Counted from the first letter of the stretch, positions 1 to 11,759 are shown. The stretch is DNA of 64,000 bases from Armigeres subalbatus (GCF_024139115.2 NC_085141.1:72581481-72645480), one strand, 5' to 3'. A program made the numbers and translations. The notes: generated by a model not told the origin, from the letters alone.

Positions 1-361
1 GGAATTGTTGTTTTTTTCCTTAAAGTATAAGATGCCAGCCATTTTTTTAGAGAAAGGGGGAGATGTGTGGCATTGGACAGGCCTATAAACATGAACAAGC
101 CTAATATACCTCTGCTCCTCAGTCAGATGACAGATGACAGCAGCCATCGTACGAGATACACTTTTACGGGCGGTCAATCCTAGCGAGTCGTGAGTGTAAG
201 CAATGCAAAATATGATGAGTGATTGTTATGAGCGACGTTGAATTGCACATATAGGGAAACGGTTCAGCATTTCATCCCGTAGCTCCTATTTCCATCCCAT
301 CAAAAACAAAGCAATAAAAATGTATTTGGTTTGTTTCTTATTTTAGTGATTTTTTTAAAGA
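1..361. other. AT-rich sequence without a recognised gene
   Basis: No convincing coding frame, RNA gene or repeat was seen. The stretch leads directly into the MULE transposase remnant and may be its decayed 5' part. Confidence 0.4.
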
Positions 362-910
362 GTGAGCACGCGTGTTAGCAAAAAGAAGCGACGAAATTGG
401 TGCCGTATTTCTTTGTTTTGCGATGAGATGAATGTATGTTCAGTGAGATGGAAAACGGAACAGTTCCCCTATGTGCATATCGACAGATGCTATATGACAA
501 CATTGGACGCAGAACCTTTCTTGCGATCGACTATCCGTGGTAATGATGGGACGATCTTTCTATTTCCTTCAACAGATCATTCAGTGTTGTAAACACAAGT
601 CAAGATTTGGATTATTGACGGAACATTCTCAACTGCTCCACAACAATTTGCTCAAGTACTCACAATTCACAGAACTGTAGGCGAAGGTCAACACCGTCGA
701 TTCGTTCCCTTGGTATTAATGCTAAAACACGGGAACGTATGATACAGCCTTTTGTTCATTGATGGAACGAAATTTATCAGAATGCGTTAGATCCAGAGTA
801 TACACTATTGGATTTTAAGATGGCTGAGATTAATCCTGAGGAACGTGTCTTCCCAAATTAAAGTTTCAAGGATGTTTCTTTCTCCTTAACCAAAGTTTTC
901 ATAACTCAAC
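362..910 (+). pseudogene. Decayed MULE-type (Mutator-like) transposase
   Basis: One frame runs from about 362 through 745, broken by a TAA near 590 and a TGA near 748. After the first stop it reads IWIIDGTFSTAPQQF followed by FAQVLTIH. This matches the W-x-(I/M)-DGTF...LxTIH block that holds the first catalytic Asp in MULE/FLYWCH-associated transposases. Further on, in a shifted frame from about 811, LDFKMAEINPEERVFPN then FKDVSFSLTK resembles the second-Asp block (DFE-A-IN...FP) and the following C/H motif. The order and spacing are those of a MULE core. With two stops and at least one frameshift it cannot be active. The copy runs into an assembly gap, so its 3' end is unknown. The family call is from motifs only. 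Confidence 0.6.
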
Positions 911-911
911 T

Positions 912-930
912 NNNNNNNNNNNNNNNNNNN
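912..930. other. Assembly gap (19 N)
   Basis: Nineteen Ns interrupt the sequence immediately 3' of the MULE transposase remnant. The words GGTAGGGCTG follow the gap and recur near 1547, so the gap may hide a local repeat. Confidence 0.99.
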
Positions 931-1063
931 GGTAGGGCTGAATAACTCAAGTATCACAAAAAAGAAAATGCTTTCAGATGATAGTAAATTGAGATTTTAG
1001 GGGAACAATTAGACACTTGTCATGTCTAACCGAGACCCCTCTGAGCGCTGATATAGCAAATCT

Positions 1064-1397
1064 GCACCTGCGGGAGCGCAAAATGTTGGCTTTGGGGGAG
1101 TTGATAGTGACCACCAGTGCCCAACTGAGAGTTAAGAGGGCGCAAGCAGTGCGAGTCCGCACCTGCGGGAGCGCAAAATGTTGGCTTTGGGGGAGTTGAT
1201 AGTAACCACCAGTGCCCAACTGAGAGTTAGGGGGGCGCAAGCAGTGCGAGTCCGCACCTGCGGGAGCGCAAAATGTTGGCTTTGGGGGAGTTGATAGTGA
1301 CCACCAGTGCCCAACTGAGAGTTAAGAGGGCGCAAGCAGTGCGAGTCCGCACCTGCGGGAGCGCAAAATGTTGGCTTTGGGGGAGTTGATAGTGACC
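1064..1397. repeat. 95-bp tandem repeat, about 3.5 copies
   Basis: GCACCTGCGGGAGCGCAAAA starts at 1064, 1159, 1254 and 1349, an exact 95-bp period. The last copy breaks off at about 1397. Copies differ by only a few bases (for example GTGACC against GTAACC, and AAGAGG against GGGGGG), so the array is young. The unit is GC-richer than its surroundings. The short open frames across it exist only because the unit is open in several phases; no gene is proposed. Confidence 0.95.
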
Positions 1398-3089
1398 ATA
1401 GATTTTAAGAGACTGTGAAAGTGTGCGGCCGTATCGCACACTATTTTTTGTACGCACATTAACGCAAATCGCTCAAATAGACGAGAAAAAAATTTTGCAT
1501 TTGAAAAAAGGTTCTTGGTTGTAGACTAAGCTTGACTAAGCAGGACGGTAGGGCTGGTTTTTAGAAAACATCAGCGATTGGGATTACAATCGGCATACGG
1601 GAAAGATTACAGACTTCAACTTGCATATAAAAAGTTTGTTACCTTAGCATTTTTTTCATGTTAAGATATAACAAAGGCATTCAAGGGGGTTCGAAAATCT
1701 TGCCCAAAGAAACGTTTTGTTTTATGTGAGCAAGTATTATGTGAATGGGGTGTATCCGTTAGGCATAATGGACGTTATACATAAATGACCCAAAGAACAG
1801 CCCATGACATAAAGAAGGCAGAATTATTTCAAACGACCATATAAGCCATTAATTATACCAAACGGCACAATAAGTCGTATACGCATTTGAAAGAGGAAGT
1901 CCTCCGTTTTACAGCGTTCCAAAACAGTTCCAACTAGAAAAAAGAAATGCGACCACTGATACCCTACGACCACTGCGGGCTATGAAAACATCTAAAATAG
2001 CAGAAAAGAATGAAAAACTAGACAAACTGATTTTTGATTTTTGAGCTTTTAAGTGCATAAAAACACTGATTCCCCTGGAAGTCGTTGTTCTATAAAATTC
2101 TTGAATTTATTACAAATCAATGCTAATTTATTATTTTATTATTTCTCTTAAATATTCCCCTGGATATTTAAGTAATATAATTACCAATGTGCGACTTACC
2201 GTTAAATTCTTAAAAATCAGAAGCTGAATCTTTGTTTGAATCATAAATTTGCAAGTTAGGATTTCTTCAAACAATTTATTCGAACAACTTGTTACTACGT
2301 AATCAGGGAATCAATATTCGAGCAACGCCTAACAATATACTCTTTGTCATCAACAGAGTTTGTTACTGACAAACGCACCTAGCGACAAACCTTTATCAGA
2401 AGCCGAACACAGTATGACAAGAATCATTTGCCTTGCATGATCTGATATTTCCCAAACTACGATGCTAATTTTGTAATCATTGTCGATTCAAGAATATTTC
2501 CATAAAACCAGAAACTGTGATAGCATAAAACCGAAATTTGCTCTAGAAATAATGCAAAATAACGGGATGAAAAGTTAGCAACAAGATTGTCTTCTTTTTT
2601 GTTGCTGACAAAAATGTTCGGATCTTTATCATTATTATCTCCGACAAAAACAAAGCTTTGTCGTTGGTTCTCTTTTGTCGCTTGTTTCGCGTGCGCATTC
2701 CAAAAAAAATGATTCCCTGTACGTAATAATGTAAAGATAGTAAATGTCACTAATGAGCGGAATTAAATTACCACAGCGCCACCTAGAGGTAAAAAAGTGG
2801 AATGTCTGCATTTTCCAATATATTGAATCGATTTTTCCCATATAAACTTCACGCTCGTTAAGCATCCACTTAGACTTCACGGATCTGGCTGAAATTTTTA
2901 CAGTAGGGAGCGAAAAACTTCATTTTCAGGGGGTATACGTCTCGAAAAAATTGTTTCCATATAAGAGTGGTCTACCTTATTGCACATAGCAAACACAAGC
3001 ACAGTCTTTTGCTGCCATTAATAGTCACGTAACTGCACGATGGAACGAATGAAGATGAGACCTCGTGTGGATCAAAACAAACCGAATCG
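1398..3089. other. AT-rich intergenic sequence, no gene seen
   Basis: Only short unsupported frames occur. The stretch CAGCGCCACCTAGAGG near 2776 resembles a word common in insect repeats, but no element boundaries could be drawn. Confidence 0.4.
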
Positions 3090-3587
3090 ATGAATCCAGA
3101 GGGAACGTTCGAATATAACACGTTTGCATTGCATTGTATCTTACCAATATTGACAAGAACGCTACTGATGAAGACATTAGTACAATGGTATCTAACTCTC
3201 TGGACGTTCCGTTATCCCGATGTCGTGAATCGTGATGTATTAGGCTTTCAGCGATCGTGTACGTACACGCACGTTTCACTCACACTTTTACTCGGTTTGT
3301 TTGCAACCACGAGCAGCTGTCACGGCAAAATCAAATGGGATTGTTTGCAACCACGAACCTGCGTTTGTGTTGGTGAGAAATGTCGGCGAGACCCTAATGT
3401 AGTGAAACTTGTACCTAGAAACCAAAACACTAATACATGGGAAGACGTGTCGTTTAAAGTGGTATTGAGTTTAGACTTGAAGCCAATAGCATTGGGTGCA
3501 TCGACATGGCCTAAGACAATAAAGTGTCGTGAGTTTGTGAATCGAATGAATGATACATGGAAACCAACCGATAAAAATGTCAATTAA
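3090..3587 (+). pseudogene. Decayed non-LTR retrotransposon ORF1-like fragment
   Basis: The open frame of 165 codons ends with VVKLVPRNQN, VSFKVVLSLDLKPIAL and STWPKTIKCREFVNR. This resembles the C-terminal part of RRM-like ORF1 proteins of CR1/Jockey-type elements (KLVP...SFKV...WP-G...REF). In another frame just upstream, LTNIDKNATDEDISTMV resembles the N-terminal strand-helix of the same domain, so a frameshift separates the two halves. Cysteines in CHGKIKWDC...CVCVGEKC lie between them and have no clear match. I see no ORF2 next to it. The alternative is a chance ORF, but the two matching blocks in the right order favour a remnant. Confidence 0.4.
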
Positions 3588-4149
3588 TATGCTGTAATTT
3601 CTATTTATCGAACGTTCTTGTTTCGAGTCTTTGTAAATTGTTTACTATGCTAAAAATGTTGTTAGTCATGTTTTATTTTCTGTTGATTTTGTTGATGAAG
3701 AATTGTATCGTGATCTAATGTACCCTGTTTCGATTAATCTTGATTTTATTGTTACTTTAATTTTAAGGGGCTCAATGTAGGTTAGTTGTAGGTACGTTGG
3801 ATGCAATATAAATAAAGAAATAGAGAAATATAAGTACCATTTGATTAAGTTTTTGTTGAAATGCGAAGGTTTTTTTTTCTTGATTTGTGAAATCAGATCT
3901 TGCACAAATGGTGCACTATTCCCAACATTCACTAAGTCAGATGGCAAAAATGGAAAATAAGAGCATCGGAGCAGTTTGTTATGCGATTCGGAAGAGGAGG
4001 AATTTTCATTTCAGGACATGACAAATTTTGGACCTATGAACCATATGCTCGACCCGAAACTCGTTCTAGCTTTTCCCGTAAAAATACTCCGTCGGCTCAA
4101 AATGTGGAAAATTCTGAGAACATCGAATAATAAAGTCGACCGAGCAAGG

Positions 4150-4187
<38 letters not shown>

Positions 4188-4880
4188 GTCCCGCCACATA
4201 CCCCTACAAAGGTTTGAGCTAGACGATTTATCTTTAAGATAATTAATTGAATGGTATAATAACAATTTAATCAGATTTGCAAAAAACAAAAACGATCTGA
4301 TTACCATCACAGATATGAATTACATAACTTTTCATTACTATCCAGCAAAAAAGGTAAATTAAGAAAAAAACTGTTGTTTTCATCTACAGATTCTCATAAG
4401 CATCGGTAGTGATACTTCGAGTTTATACTAAAATGCAAAACTTGTGATACCTCTCGCACAGATTTCAAAAGTTCCACCAAGAATCGCGTTTCATGTTTAT
4501 ACAAGACCACTTAACGTTTATCACTCGTAAGCATCAATAAAATTAATAATCTAAGTCGTCAACAAAACTAAAACTTGTGTTACCGCTCCGTCGATATCAA
4601 AAGTTTCGGTATCAACCACGGGAACAAAACTCTACCAGATAGCCCATTACTAATCCGAAGAATCATTCAAACAGTTGAAAATGCGCAAGTCTGTACATAA
4701 ATTTTTAAAATCATCCATATCTGCTTTGCGCGCGCGACTCAAACTTTGTAGACTACACAAAAAAGGTCAAATTACAATTACGTCAATATATATAAAATCC
4801 ATCATCATCATCGAGGCGAACAAAACAGTTTATCAGTGCCTCAATAAATAAAAAATACAATTGTCCAAACAAACAATCCG
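3588..4880. other. AT-rich spacer with one microsatellite
   Basis: No gene was recognised. The only structure found is the GAT microsatellite at 4151-4187. The 3' boundary of the minus-strand retrotransposon that follows was not resolved. Confidence 0.4.
4151..4187. repeat. (GAT)12 microsatellite
   Basis: Twelve perfect GAT units. On the minus strand the tract would encode poly-His in one phase, which is not evidence for a gene. Confidence 0.97.
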
Positions 4881-4925
4881 TAGGTCAAACTTCGTCAAGA
4901 TACAAAATTTATTGAATTATAAAAG

Positions 4926-7701
4926 TCAACTAAGTAGCTGCTTAAAAGGCAGCTTTACGTGAAACACAAAGTCTCTTAAACTGTGATAGTGTAGTTGCAC
5001 GTTTGATATGTGTCCGCATCGATTTGCAATAATTGATACCTTTAAAAACAAAGAATTTTGTGAAGCTCCATGCACAAAGTACGGTGTTCTTAGATCTTCC
5101 GCGTTTCTAGTGTTATATCTATGCATTTCACTTCCTCTTTCCATTCGACCACACAAATATCGAGGCAGCAATCCGTTAATTACTTTAAAAAAGAACACCA
5201 TTGTTAAATACACAATGCTTTTGCTTCACCGAGAGCCACTGCAAAGCATCCAACAAAAAAAGTTGAGGAAGTGAATCTGTTACATCTCAAAATCAAACGC
5301 ATAATCTTATTCTGCAAACGCTGCAATCTCGATATTTGTGTCTGATTTGCTAAAAACAAAATGGAAGGACAAAAGTCCAAGTGAGGAGAGATGATTGATT
5401 TGTACAACTGTATTTTGCTAGCAATATTTAATTCGTTTTTCAGTCGACAGAGGATTCCATACTTCTTGGCTATTTTCTTGATGACATTGTCAATGTGTTG
5501 GTCAAATTTCAATTTATCATCAATAATCACGCCAAGATATTTAATTTCCCGTACGCGATCAAGTGTCTCGTCATCAATTTTCACAGAGACATTATCTATT
5601 GAACGATTTCGCGAAATAATCATATACTTTGTTTTACTAATATTCAATTTTAACTGTTTGTACTTCAACCATCTACTTAAAGAATGCAAGTCTTCATTCA
5701 AGCGTTCAATCGCATCTTCTAAGTCTCTAGCTGCAATGAATAACACAGTATCATCTGCGAATAAGTTTATATCACAAAAACGTAAAACCCGTCGCATGTC
5801 ATTTATATACATAATAAACAAAAGGGTGGGTGTTCTCCACGGGATTAGATACAGAATCATTAAAAGCAGTCCGTTGAGTTCTGTCAGACAAATAGCTTTT
5901 AAACCAATTGTATGCAGAACCCGAAATTCCAAAGCGCTCTATAGTTTTCAACAATAAGGGCCTAGAAATTGTCTCAAAAGCGCGTTTCAGATCCAAGAAC
6001 ACAGCAACAATCGTATCTTTACGCTCTATGCTTTCTTTCCATTTAGCTAATACCAAGTTCAAAGCGGTTTCGCAGGAGTGACCCTCCGGTATCCCGATTG
6101 TTCCGGTATTAACAAGCTATTACTATTTAAATACATAAGTAGCTGGCCTTTCACAACAAGTTCTAAAATTTTCTCTACTGTGTGCAACATGTTGATGGGA
6201 CGAAACTCTTCGGCTTTAATCGTTCCAGCAACTTTTGAATTGGAATCACTAACGATTCCTTCCAAACTTGCGGCACGTGCCCAGTTTGCAATGATTCATT
6301 TATCAGGTCCAGCAGGTTGTGTCCGATGACATGAAAGCAATCTTGTATAATTTTAGCATTAACATTATCAATACCAGCCGTTTTTCCTAAATTAAAACAA
6401 ATCGTTTCAAGTTCTTGAAATGTTATGGGGTGAAAACTTTCGAATCTCAAGTTACTGTTGACTGGTTGTTTTATTTCGTCAGGTTCATCCACTAACTCGA
6501 TAGATCGGTTAATGGTTGAAACACTGTCGACAAAATAATCATTAAATTTAGACGCAATTACTTCTTCTGATTCTTCTAATGTGCCATTAAAAGTTATGGA
6601 TCGTGGTTTACAAGAACTAGGTTTTAACAAAGATTTTAATATTTTCCATAACTCTTTGCTGTTGTTTTGATGCTGATAAATTTTCCTCTGAATATATTCG
6701 CATCGAGTATGCTTTAAACATTGCGAATATTTATTCCGCGCAACCTGGTACCTATTCCAATGATTTTCATTATTACTTTTACGACATTTTTTGTACAACT
6801 TATCTCTTTTACGTTTAAGACGTAAAAGATCTAGATTGTACCAGCTGTTTGAATTATTCAAAGTTACTAATTTCTGTTCAACTAATTGATTGGTACAGGA
6901 TTGTAAGACGCTCGTGATAACAGCTGCTCTTCGATCTAAATTACCAGTATTTTCTTGAAAATCCACCTTTGTTTCGATATGGCTCGTAATTGCTTGTTTC
7001 GAATATTTTCTCCAGCACTTAAGTTTTACCAAATCGTTATTATTACTACTGTCATCTGTAATGCTAATGACTAGTGTTTCATGATCGGTTACTTTTAAAT
7101 CACAATTCGTAACACTAGTGACAGAATCAAAGTTAGAGTAAACATGATCAATCAAAGTTCTACTGTGCCGAGAAATACGCGTATACTCATTTACTTTTTG
7201 TTTTAAATTAAAAAAGTCAACTAATCGCTTCAAATGATTCGAATTTGAATCGTCACACCAATTGATATTAAAATCGCCAGCAATAACATTTAATTTACTA
7301 GGATCCATAAACAACTCTAACCAGTTTTCAAAAATTTCCAAAAAATGCTGGTCATTAGCACTGGGAGAGTGATATAAAATACCGTAATTACCCAACTTCA
7401 TGCCACGTATAACTGCAATGCCTAAGAACCAATTGCCATCGCAAACTTCGTTCAATTGAAGCTTGAACTGAACTGATTCTTTGACATAAATAGCAACTCC
7501 GCCGGTGTGTCTCGAATGTGATAGACAAGCAGCAACACTATATCCCGGAATACTATATTGATCAAATGCTTCTAAGTTAACAATATGAGTTTCAGATAGA
7601 AATACTAAAAGTGGACGTTTATCTTCTACAATCTTACGTAGTGCAACGTAGTTTGTAGACAAACCAGCAATATTCAAATACAAAATATCTAAATTATTCA
7701 C
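4926..7701 (-). pseudogene. ORF2 (endonuclease + reverse transcriptase), frameshifted
   Basis: Reading leftward from 7701, LNIAGLSTNY and FLSETHI open an APE-type endonuclease, followed by the catalytic VIAGDFNINW and VTDHETL blocks. The first frame runs about 500 codons into the RT start. The RT then continues in three other frames: FRPINML in 6265-6059, FLDLKRAFETI in 6062-5799 and NLFADDTVLF in 5932-5204. The last piece, 5213-4926, holds the C-terminal tail. The usual GVPQGS block expected between NDSVSNP and LFIMYIND is missing, so a small deletion removed part of the RT palm near 5830-5850. At least four frameshifts make it non-functional. A DFKAAYD-like or RNase H motif is absent. Confidence 0.8.
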
Positions 7702-7722
7702 ATTTCTACTGGAACTTGGTTG

Positions 7723-8858
7723 CTATTCATTGAAACGTAAGCTGCTCTTTTTACGATCAAATAACCTTTTATATACTTTACACTCAGTACTAAATGCTCC
7801 GTGGTTTACGTCCAGATTCATTTTACGTTCTTTATTCATTTTCAAACAATTGATACATTTCAAAGCAGTTGACGTGCAATCAGATGTTTTGTGACCTTCA
7901 CTGCACTTAGAACACGCAATACTATTCTTGCATTCCGTACTCATGTGTCCAAATTCTCCACATTGGAAGCATCTTAGAACACTAACTTCGGAAACTACAA
8001 GGCACCGATCAAACCTTATATTCACTTTCTTCGCGGTCAGCAAGCAACTATGAGTATCCTTATCGACTTCAATGACAACATTGTATTTGTTGTACTTGAA
8101 ACGTGGATTTTCGTACGTCCTGATAACCTTTACTTCATTTATAGCGATGTCTTCATTTTGATTTTTTAAAATCTCGATGAAGTCATCGGAGGATAATTTA
8201 TCGCACATGCCCATCACTTTAAGCCTTGGCACCGAAGTGGGAACAACAGCATTGTAGCTTTCACCCAGATCACTTTGAATGCCATCTTTCACAACATTTA
8301 CATTGTATCCTGTTGCACACTCAGCAATAATAGAGCCGTCTTTCCCGTCCCTAAAGTTACTGATTTTGTGTGTTTTGGATCTAATTTATCGTTCAAAAAT
8401 TTCCGAGTAGCATCACTACTCTGGTTGGACTCTTTTGGTTTAATCACAATAACCGGACGAGCCTTTACGTTTAGTTTTCGCTTCCTGTGAAACAGCGATT
8501 TTATTACTAATTTTAACTTTATTCCCAGATTTCTTTTTACAACATCCGCGAAACTAACATTCTCAGTCAACAAATTCTCTGACGCTTCATTAACATCATC
8601 CTGAACTTTACGCTTTTTAGGTCTGGGAGTCTGACCTGGCTCTGAGGCCGGGCTTGAAGTACCATGCATTACATTCATTGCAGCCAAACTTTTATTCGAA
8701 TTAAATTGAAAAAATGAACATTTCATATTTTCCAACTCTTGACCAACAGATTTTTGGAAGCCACTAATAGCCTCAACCAAAACGCAATTCAATTTATTTG
8801 CCAATTGTTCCATACCGCAAGGCACAAAATGAACTACGTCCAAGTAACCAATAAGCAC
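7723..8858 (-). pseudogene. ORF1 (zinc-knuckle nucleic-acid-binding protein), one frameshift
   Basis: The protein is split into 8858-8298 (basic, KKRKVQ-type stretch) and 8292-7723 by a frame change. The second half contains three CCHC-type knuckles: CFQCGEFGHMSTEC, CSKCSEGHKTSDC and a longer spaced C-x2-C...H...C ending in HGAFSTEC. Such proteins coat retrotransposon RNA. It lies 21 bp upstream of ORF2, the usual ORF1-ORF2 arrangement. The knuckles are intact although the frame is broken. Confidence 0.75.
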
Positions 8859-8916
8859 TATATTTCGCCAAATCGGCCATATAGTGTTACTTCAATGCTT
8901 ATAAGTTTTTAAATAG

Positions 8917-9244
8917 CACGCTAAAAATGAACTACTCAAAATTGAGTCGAATCCGACTCATTTTCATTAAAAACGGGACAACTCAAAATTTGAGTAAAAG
9001 ATACTACTTCAATAAAATGATGATTTCGCGAAAGTTAAGCTTGGCCTTCCATCAATTTTTAATACGACAGATGCGAATCAAGTTTATCTATCTATCTAAG
9101 TGCATTTTACGACAAACGGACTCCTAGTTTAAGTGCAATCATCATTTTATTGAAGTAGTATCTTTTACTCAAATTTTGAGTTGTCCCGTTTTTAATGAAA
9201 ATGAGTCGGATCGACTCAATTTTGAGTAGTTCATTTTTAGCGTG
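8917..9244. mobile_element. Fold-back MITE-like element (about 328 bp)
   Basis: The first ~107 bp (from CACGCTAAAAATGAAC) reappear as the reverse complement at about 9138-9244 (ending GTTCATTTTTAGCGTG) with few mismatches, around a ~115-bp loop. The arms themselves contain small palindromes built on ACTCAAAATTGAGT and ACTCAAATTTTGAGT. It carries no coding capacity. It sits right at the 5' edge of the CR1/L2-type element. The transposase family is unknown because the target duplication is ambiguous. Confidence 0.85.
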
Positions 9245-9695
9245 AGCCGTATAGACGGAAGCTCTACACCATCCGAGCTGGTGAAGTAAGTATATCAATG
9301 ATTCTGACAAGCCAGTTTATTAATTCTGTAATAAAGCATGGATTTGGCAAGCAATATGTCCAGTTCCAGTAACCCATTTCAGACTGCCTGGTATTCCATA
9401 ACCAATCCGAGGTCATTTTCCTCACAATAAGCCCCGCCCATTTATGCTATCATTATCAAATGGATAAAGGATTCATAAACAAACTTCCGGATTTGAAATC
9501 CAGTGCTGCTGTTGTTTTTTTTTTAATTGATATCATAGTATAAATATATTGAAACAATCTCACCAAATTCATCCGTTTTGTATAATGGAACTGAATCAGG
9601 GAAGTACACTTCCAGGACTAGCTTGTCGGTGAGTGGCTTTGGTTGCATTTAACATATAAGGCCATGGGGACGTCCAACCCGCAGGCGTTCAGGGT
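9245..9695. other. Spacer without recognised features
   Basis: No gene or repeat could be supported here. Confidence 0.4.
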
Positions 9696-10080
9696 ATGGT
9701 TATCGCTAGAAATGGTCGGGTTTCATATTTTGTCCGAACCCGACCCGAACCCGATTTAGAAATTCCTTTCAAACCCGGACCCGACCCGAACCCGGAATGC
9801 AAAATCCTATCAAACCCGAACCCGACCCGTACCCGAAATTGTTTGCAGTCTCAAACCCGAGCTGGACCCGAACAAATTTTTTGGCGGAAAACTCAAACTA
9901 GATATTTTATATTTCTCATTACACTCAAAAGGATATAGACCCACACAATGAACAAGCCTTAAAATCACCAGAAGCGGATAAAAAAATATTCAATACTTTA
10001 TTTCTTAAACTAGTAATCGACTAGAACCCGGCATTGTTCTAATTTTCCAAAAAAGAACCCGACCCGAACGTCAAAAACCA
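9696..10080. repeat. Degenerate CCCGAACCCGACCCG-rich repeat
   Basis: Irregular repeats of AACCCGACCCGAACCCG occur from about 9735 to 9870 and again at about 10056-10070, on both sides of AT-rich sequence. The outer ends (GGTATGGTTATCG... and ...CAAAAACCATGTCC) are weakly inverted, which would suit a small TIR element, but the match is poor. The 80-codon open frame (PEPD/PNPTR repeats) is low-complexity and not considered a gene. Confidence 0.55.
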
Positions 10081-11058
10081 TGTCCAACATACTATATATT
10101 GTATACAATATACTATCATATTTTAAAAATATTGAAGCCTTTTTGAGCCAAAATGTATATTTTTTCCAATTTAAAAAAGGAATAACGAGAATATTTGAAA
10201 GGTATAAAATAACCGCATGAAAAACTTGGATGTAGCTCTCATTACGTGAGCTTCTTTTATTTCATAAATTCTTTCATTTTCTCACTTGTAACAGTAATTT
10301 ATATAAAAAAGGTTATCCTGCCACAAGCGTGCGGGATAATCCACGCTCTATTTGAAAAGAGCAAATATAATGAATAGCCTTATCGTACCGTTAGAATAAT
10401 CCGGATTAAGAACTCTCGACTCGAGCCAACTTTTAGAAGCACAGAGAGCACTCATCTCATCCTTTCCGCTTTCCACCGCTTCTTGACTACCTATGTACTA
10501 TGCCGGAGCCACGCACTATAGCTCACTTGGTTTCTCCGGCTTCTGCCACTGTGTTTTTGTTCAAGCACCGCACTAAAAATAGCCCGACGTCATTACTTGA
10601 CTCTAGCCGCACGGAATTAGTGGCGGCAACCATCGCCACCCATCATAAACCCTTGGTTTGCTCATATCAACAGAAGCATTCGAGCTTCAATGATGGGCTG
10701 TTCTCCGAACGAACATGTGTCAGAATCTCATTTGTGTACTGGACGATGATGCGATGGTGGAACGCCTCTCGTGTCAGAAAACATTTTACAACCGGTTTCC
10801 TTGTGCAGAGTAGAAGGGTGGAAACACTTTTAAGGCACCCGTCAGCCAGCCACTTGATCAGGAAATAAGCGCGGAAAGTTCTCTGCTCAAGGATAGGATG
10901 TTATCGTTAGTGGCCTTCTTCGTGCTTTGGTGGGCAAGAACAGTAACCGTCCTGGCAGGATATAAAGTATTACACTCTTCAGGCGCAATGGAAGGAAACA
11001 CGCAATTGAAGCTTGTTTGTAATTATTTTTTATTGCATCACTGCAATAATAATCTTAA
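10081..11058. other. Unassigned sequence, including a GC-richer block
   Basis: A 122-codon frame at 10500-10868 has no recognisable domain, no repeated codon signature and no splice context, so it is not called a gene. No RNA gene or boundary was found. Confidence 0.35.
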
Positions 11059-11317
11059 TCTTCTATCTATATACATAAAAATGAATTTCTGTCTGTCTGA
11101 CCCTTATAGACTCGGAAACTACTGAACCAATCGGCGTGAAAATTTGTATGCAGAGGTTTTTGGGGCCGGGAAAGGTTCTTAAGATGGTTTGAGACCCCTC
11201 CCCGCTTTGGAAAGGGGGGTTCCCATACAAATTAAACACAAAAGTCGAGATCTAATCAATTTTAGGCGAAACGAATAAATCAATTTTAGGCGAAACGAAG
11301 TTCGTCGGGTCTGCTAG
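11059..11317 (+). mobile_element. Helitron/Helentron-like short element
   Basis: The 5' end resembles the TCTATATATATAAAAATGAA...CTGTCTGTCTG start shared by many insect Helitron-like elements, followed by ACTCGGAAACTACTGAACC. The 3' end reads CGAAGTTCGTCGGGTCTGCTAGT, closing on CTAG|T as expected for Helitrons, which insert between A and T. There is no RepHel coding sequence, so this is non-autonomous. CAATTTTAGGCGAAACGAA is directly duplicated near the 3' end. Confidence 0.6.
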
Positions 11318-11394
11318 TATATCATAAATACAATACAATTAAGAACAATATCGTAAAAAAGCGTGAGAGTGTTTATGGAAATTGCTTAATATGC

Positions 11395-11530
11395 TAGACA
11401 TTGGAAATTGAGTCATGTACGAGGCACTGAAAACGGCTTACTGTTGTGGTCAAAATACACATCTGTGTAGTTGCAATCAAGTGGGGGAGGGTAATGCAAA
11501 AGTACAAACTCATCTTATGGCAAATGGACA
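11395..11530 (+). mobile_element. Diverged half copy of the hairpin MITE family
   Basis: The run GTACGAGGCACTGAAAACGG, then CTTACTGTTGTGGTC, ATACACATCTGT, CAATCAAGTGG and GTACAAACTCATCTTATGGCA follows in order the right half of the hairpin MITE at 46981-47256 (GTACGAGACACTGAAGAAGA... to ...GTACAAACTCGTCTTATGACA). Divergence is clearly higher than between the other two copies, and the left half is missing. Confidence 0.75.
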
Positions 11531-11662
11531 TATTAGAGCTTTTTAGTAAAAATAACACTATCGATGAAGTTTTCAATTTTACTAAAGCTTCAAAGAAAAA
11601 CTCTGATGAAAATTATTAGCGTTGATGTTTTCTATAATTAACATCGTCGAATGTAATTTGTG

Positions 11663-11752
11663 GGTTTCATGGCCGAGCGGTTAGCGGCGTCAGTCGTCTA
11701 TAAGCATTTCAGTACGGATTTAAGAGTGTGGTTTCGATTCCCACCCCGGTAA
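11663..11752 (+). tRNA. tRNA-like sequence (pseudogene or SINE head)
   Basis: TGGCCGAGCGGTTAG fits a pol III A box and GGTTTCGATTCCCACC fits a B box about 60 bp later, as in long-variable-arm or intron-bearing tRNAs. The acceptor ends do not pair well and no clean anticodon arm could be folded by eye. It is more likely a tRNA-derived repeat than a working gene. Confidence 0.45.
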
Positions 11753-11759
11753 TGTTATG

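Larger units (their letters stand above)
4900..8916 (-). mobile_element. Degenerate CR1/L2-type non-LTR retrotransposon
   Basis: The minus strand carries a zinc-knuckle ORF1 (8858 to 7723) followed by an ORF2 with AP endonuclease and reverse transcriptase (7701 to about 4926). No RNase H domain is visible after the RT. The end of ORF2 has the GLLPRYL...YNTRNAEDLR...SLF pattern seen at the C-termini of CR1/L2/Daphne-like elements, hence the clade guess. The 5' end lies close to 8916, where an unrelated fold-back element begins. The 3' end near 4900 has no clear poly(A) or TSD. Multiple frameshifts show the copy is dead. Confidence 0.75.

Noticed and set aside
4011..4310. Poly-His frame on the minus strand
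   Set aside because: Encoded by the (GAT)12 microsatellite with no domain on either side.
10500..10868. 122-codon plus-strand frame as a host gene
   Set aside because: No recognisable domain, codon pattern or splice context; the surrounding DNA is repeat-like.
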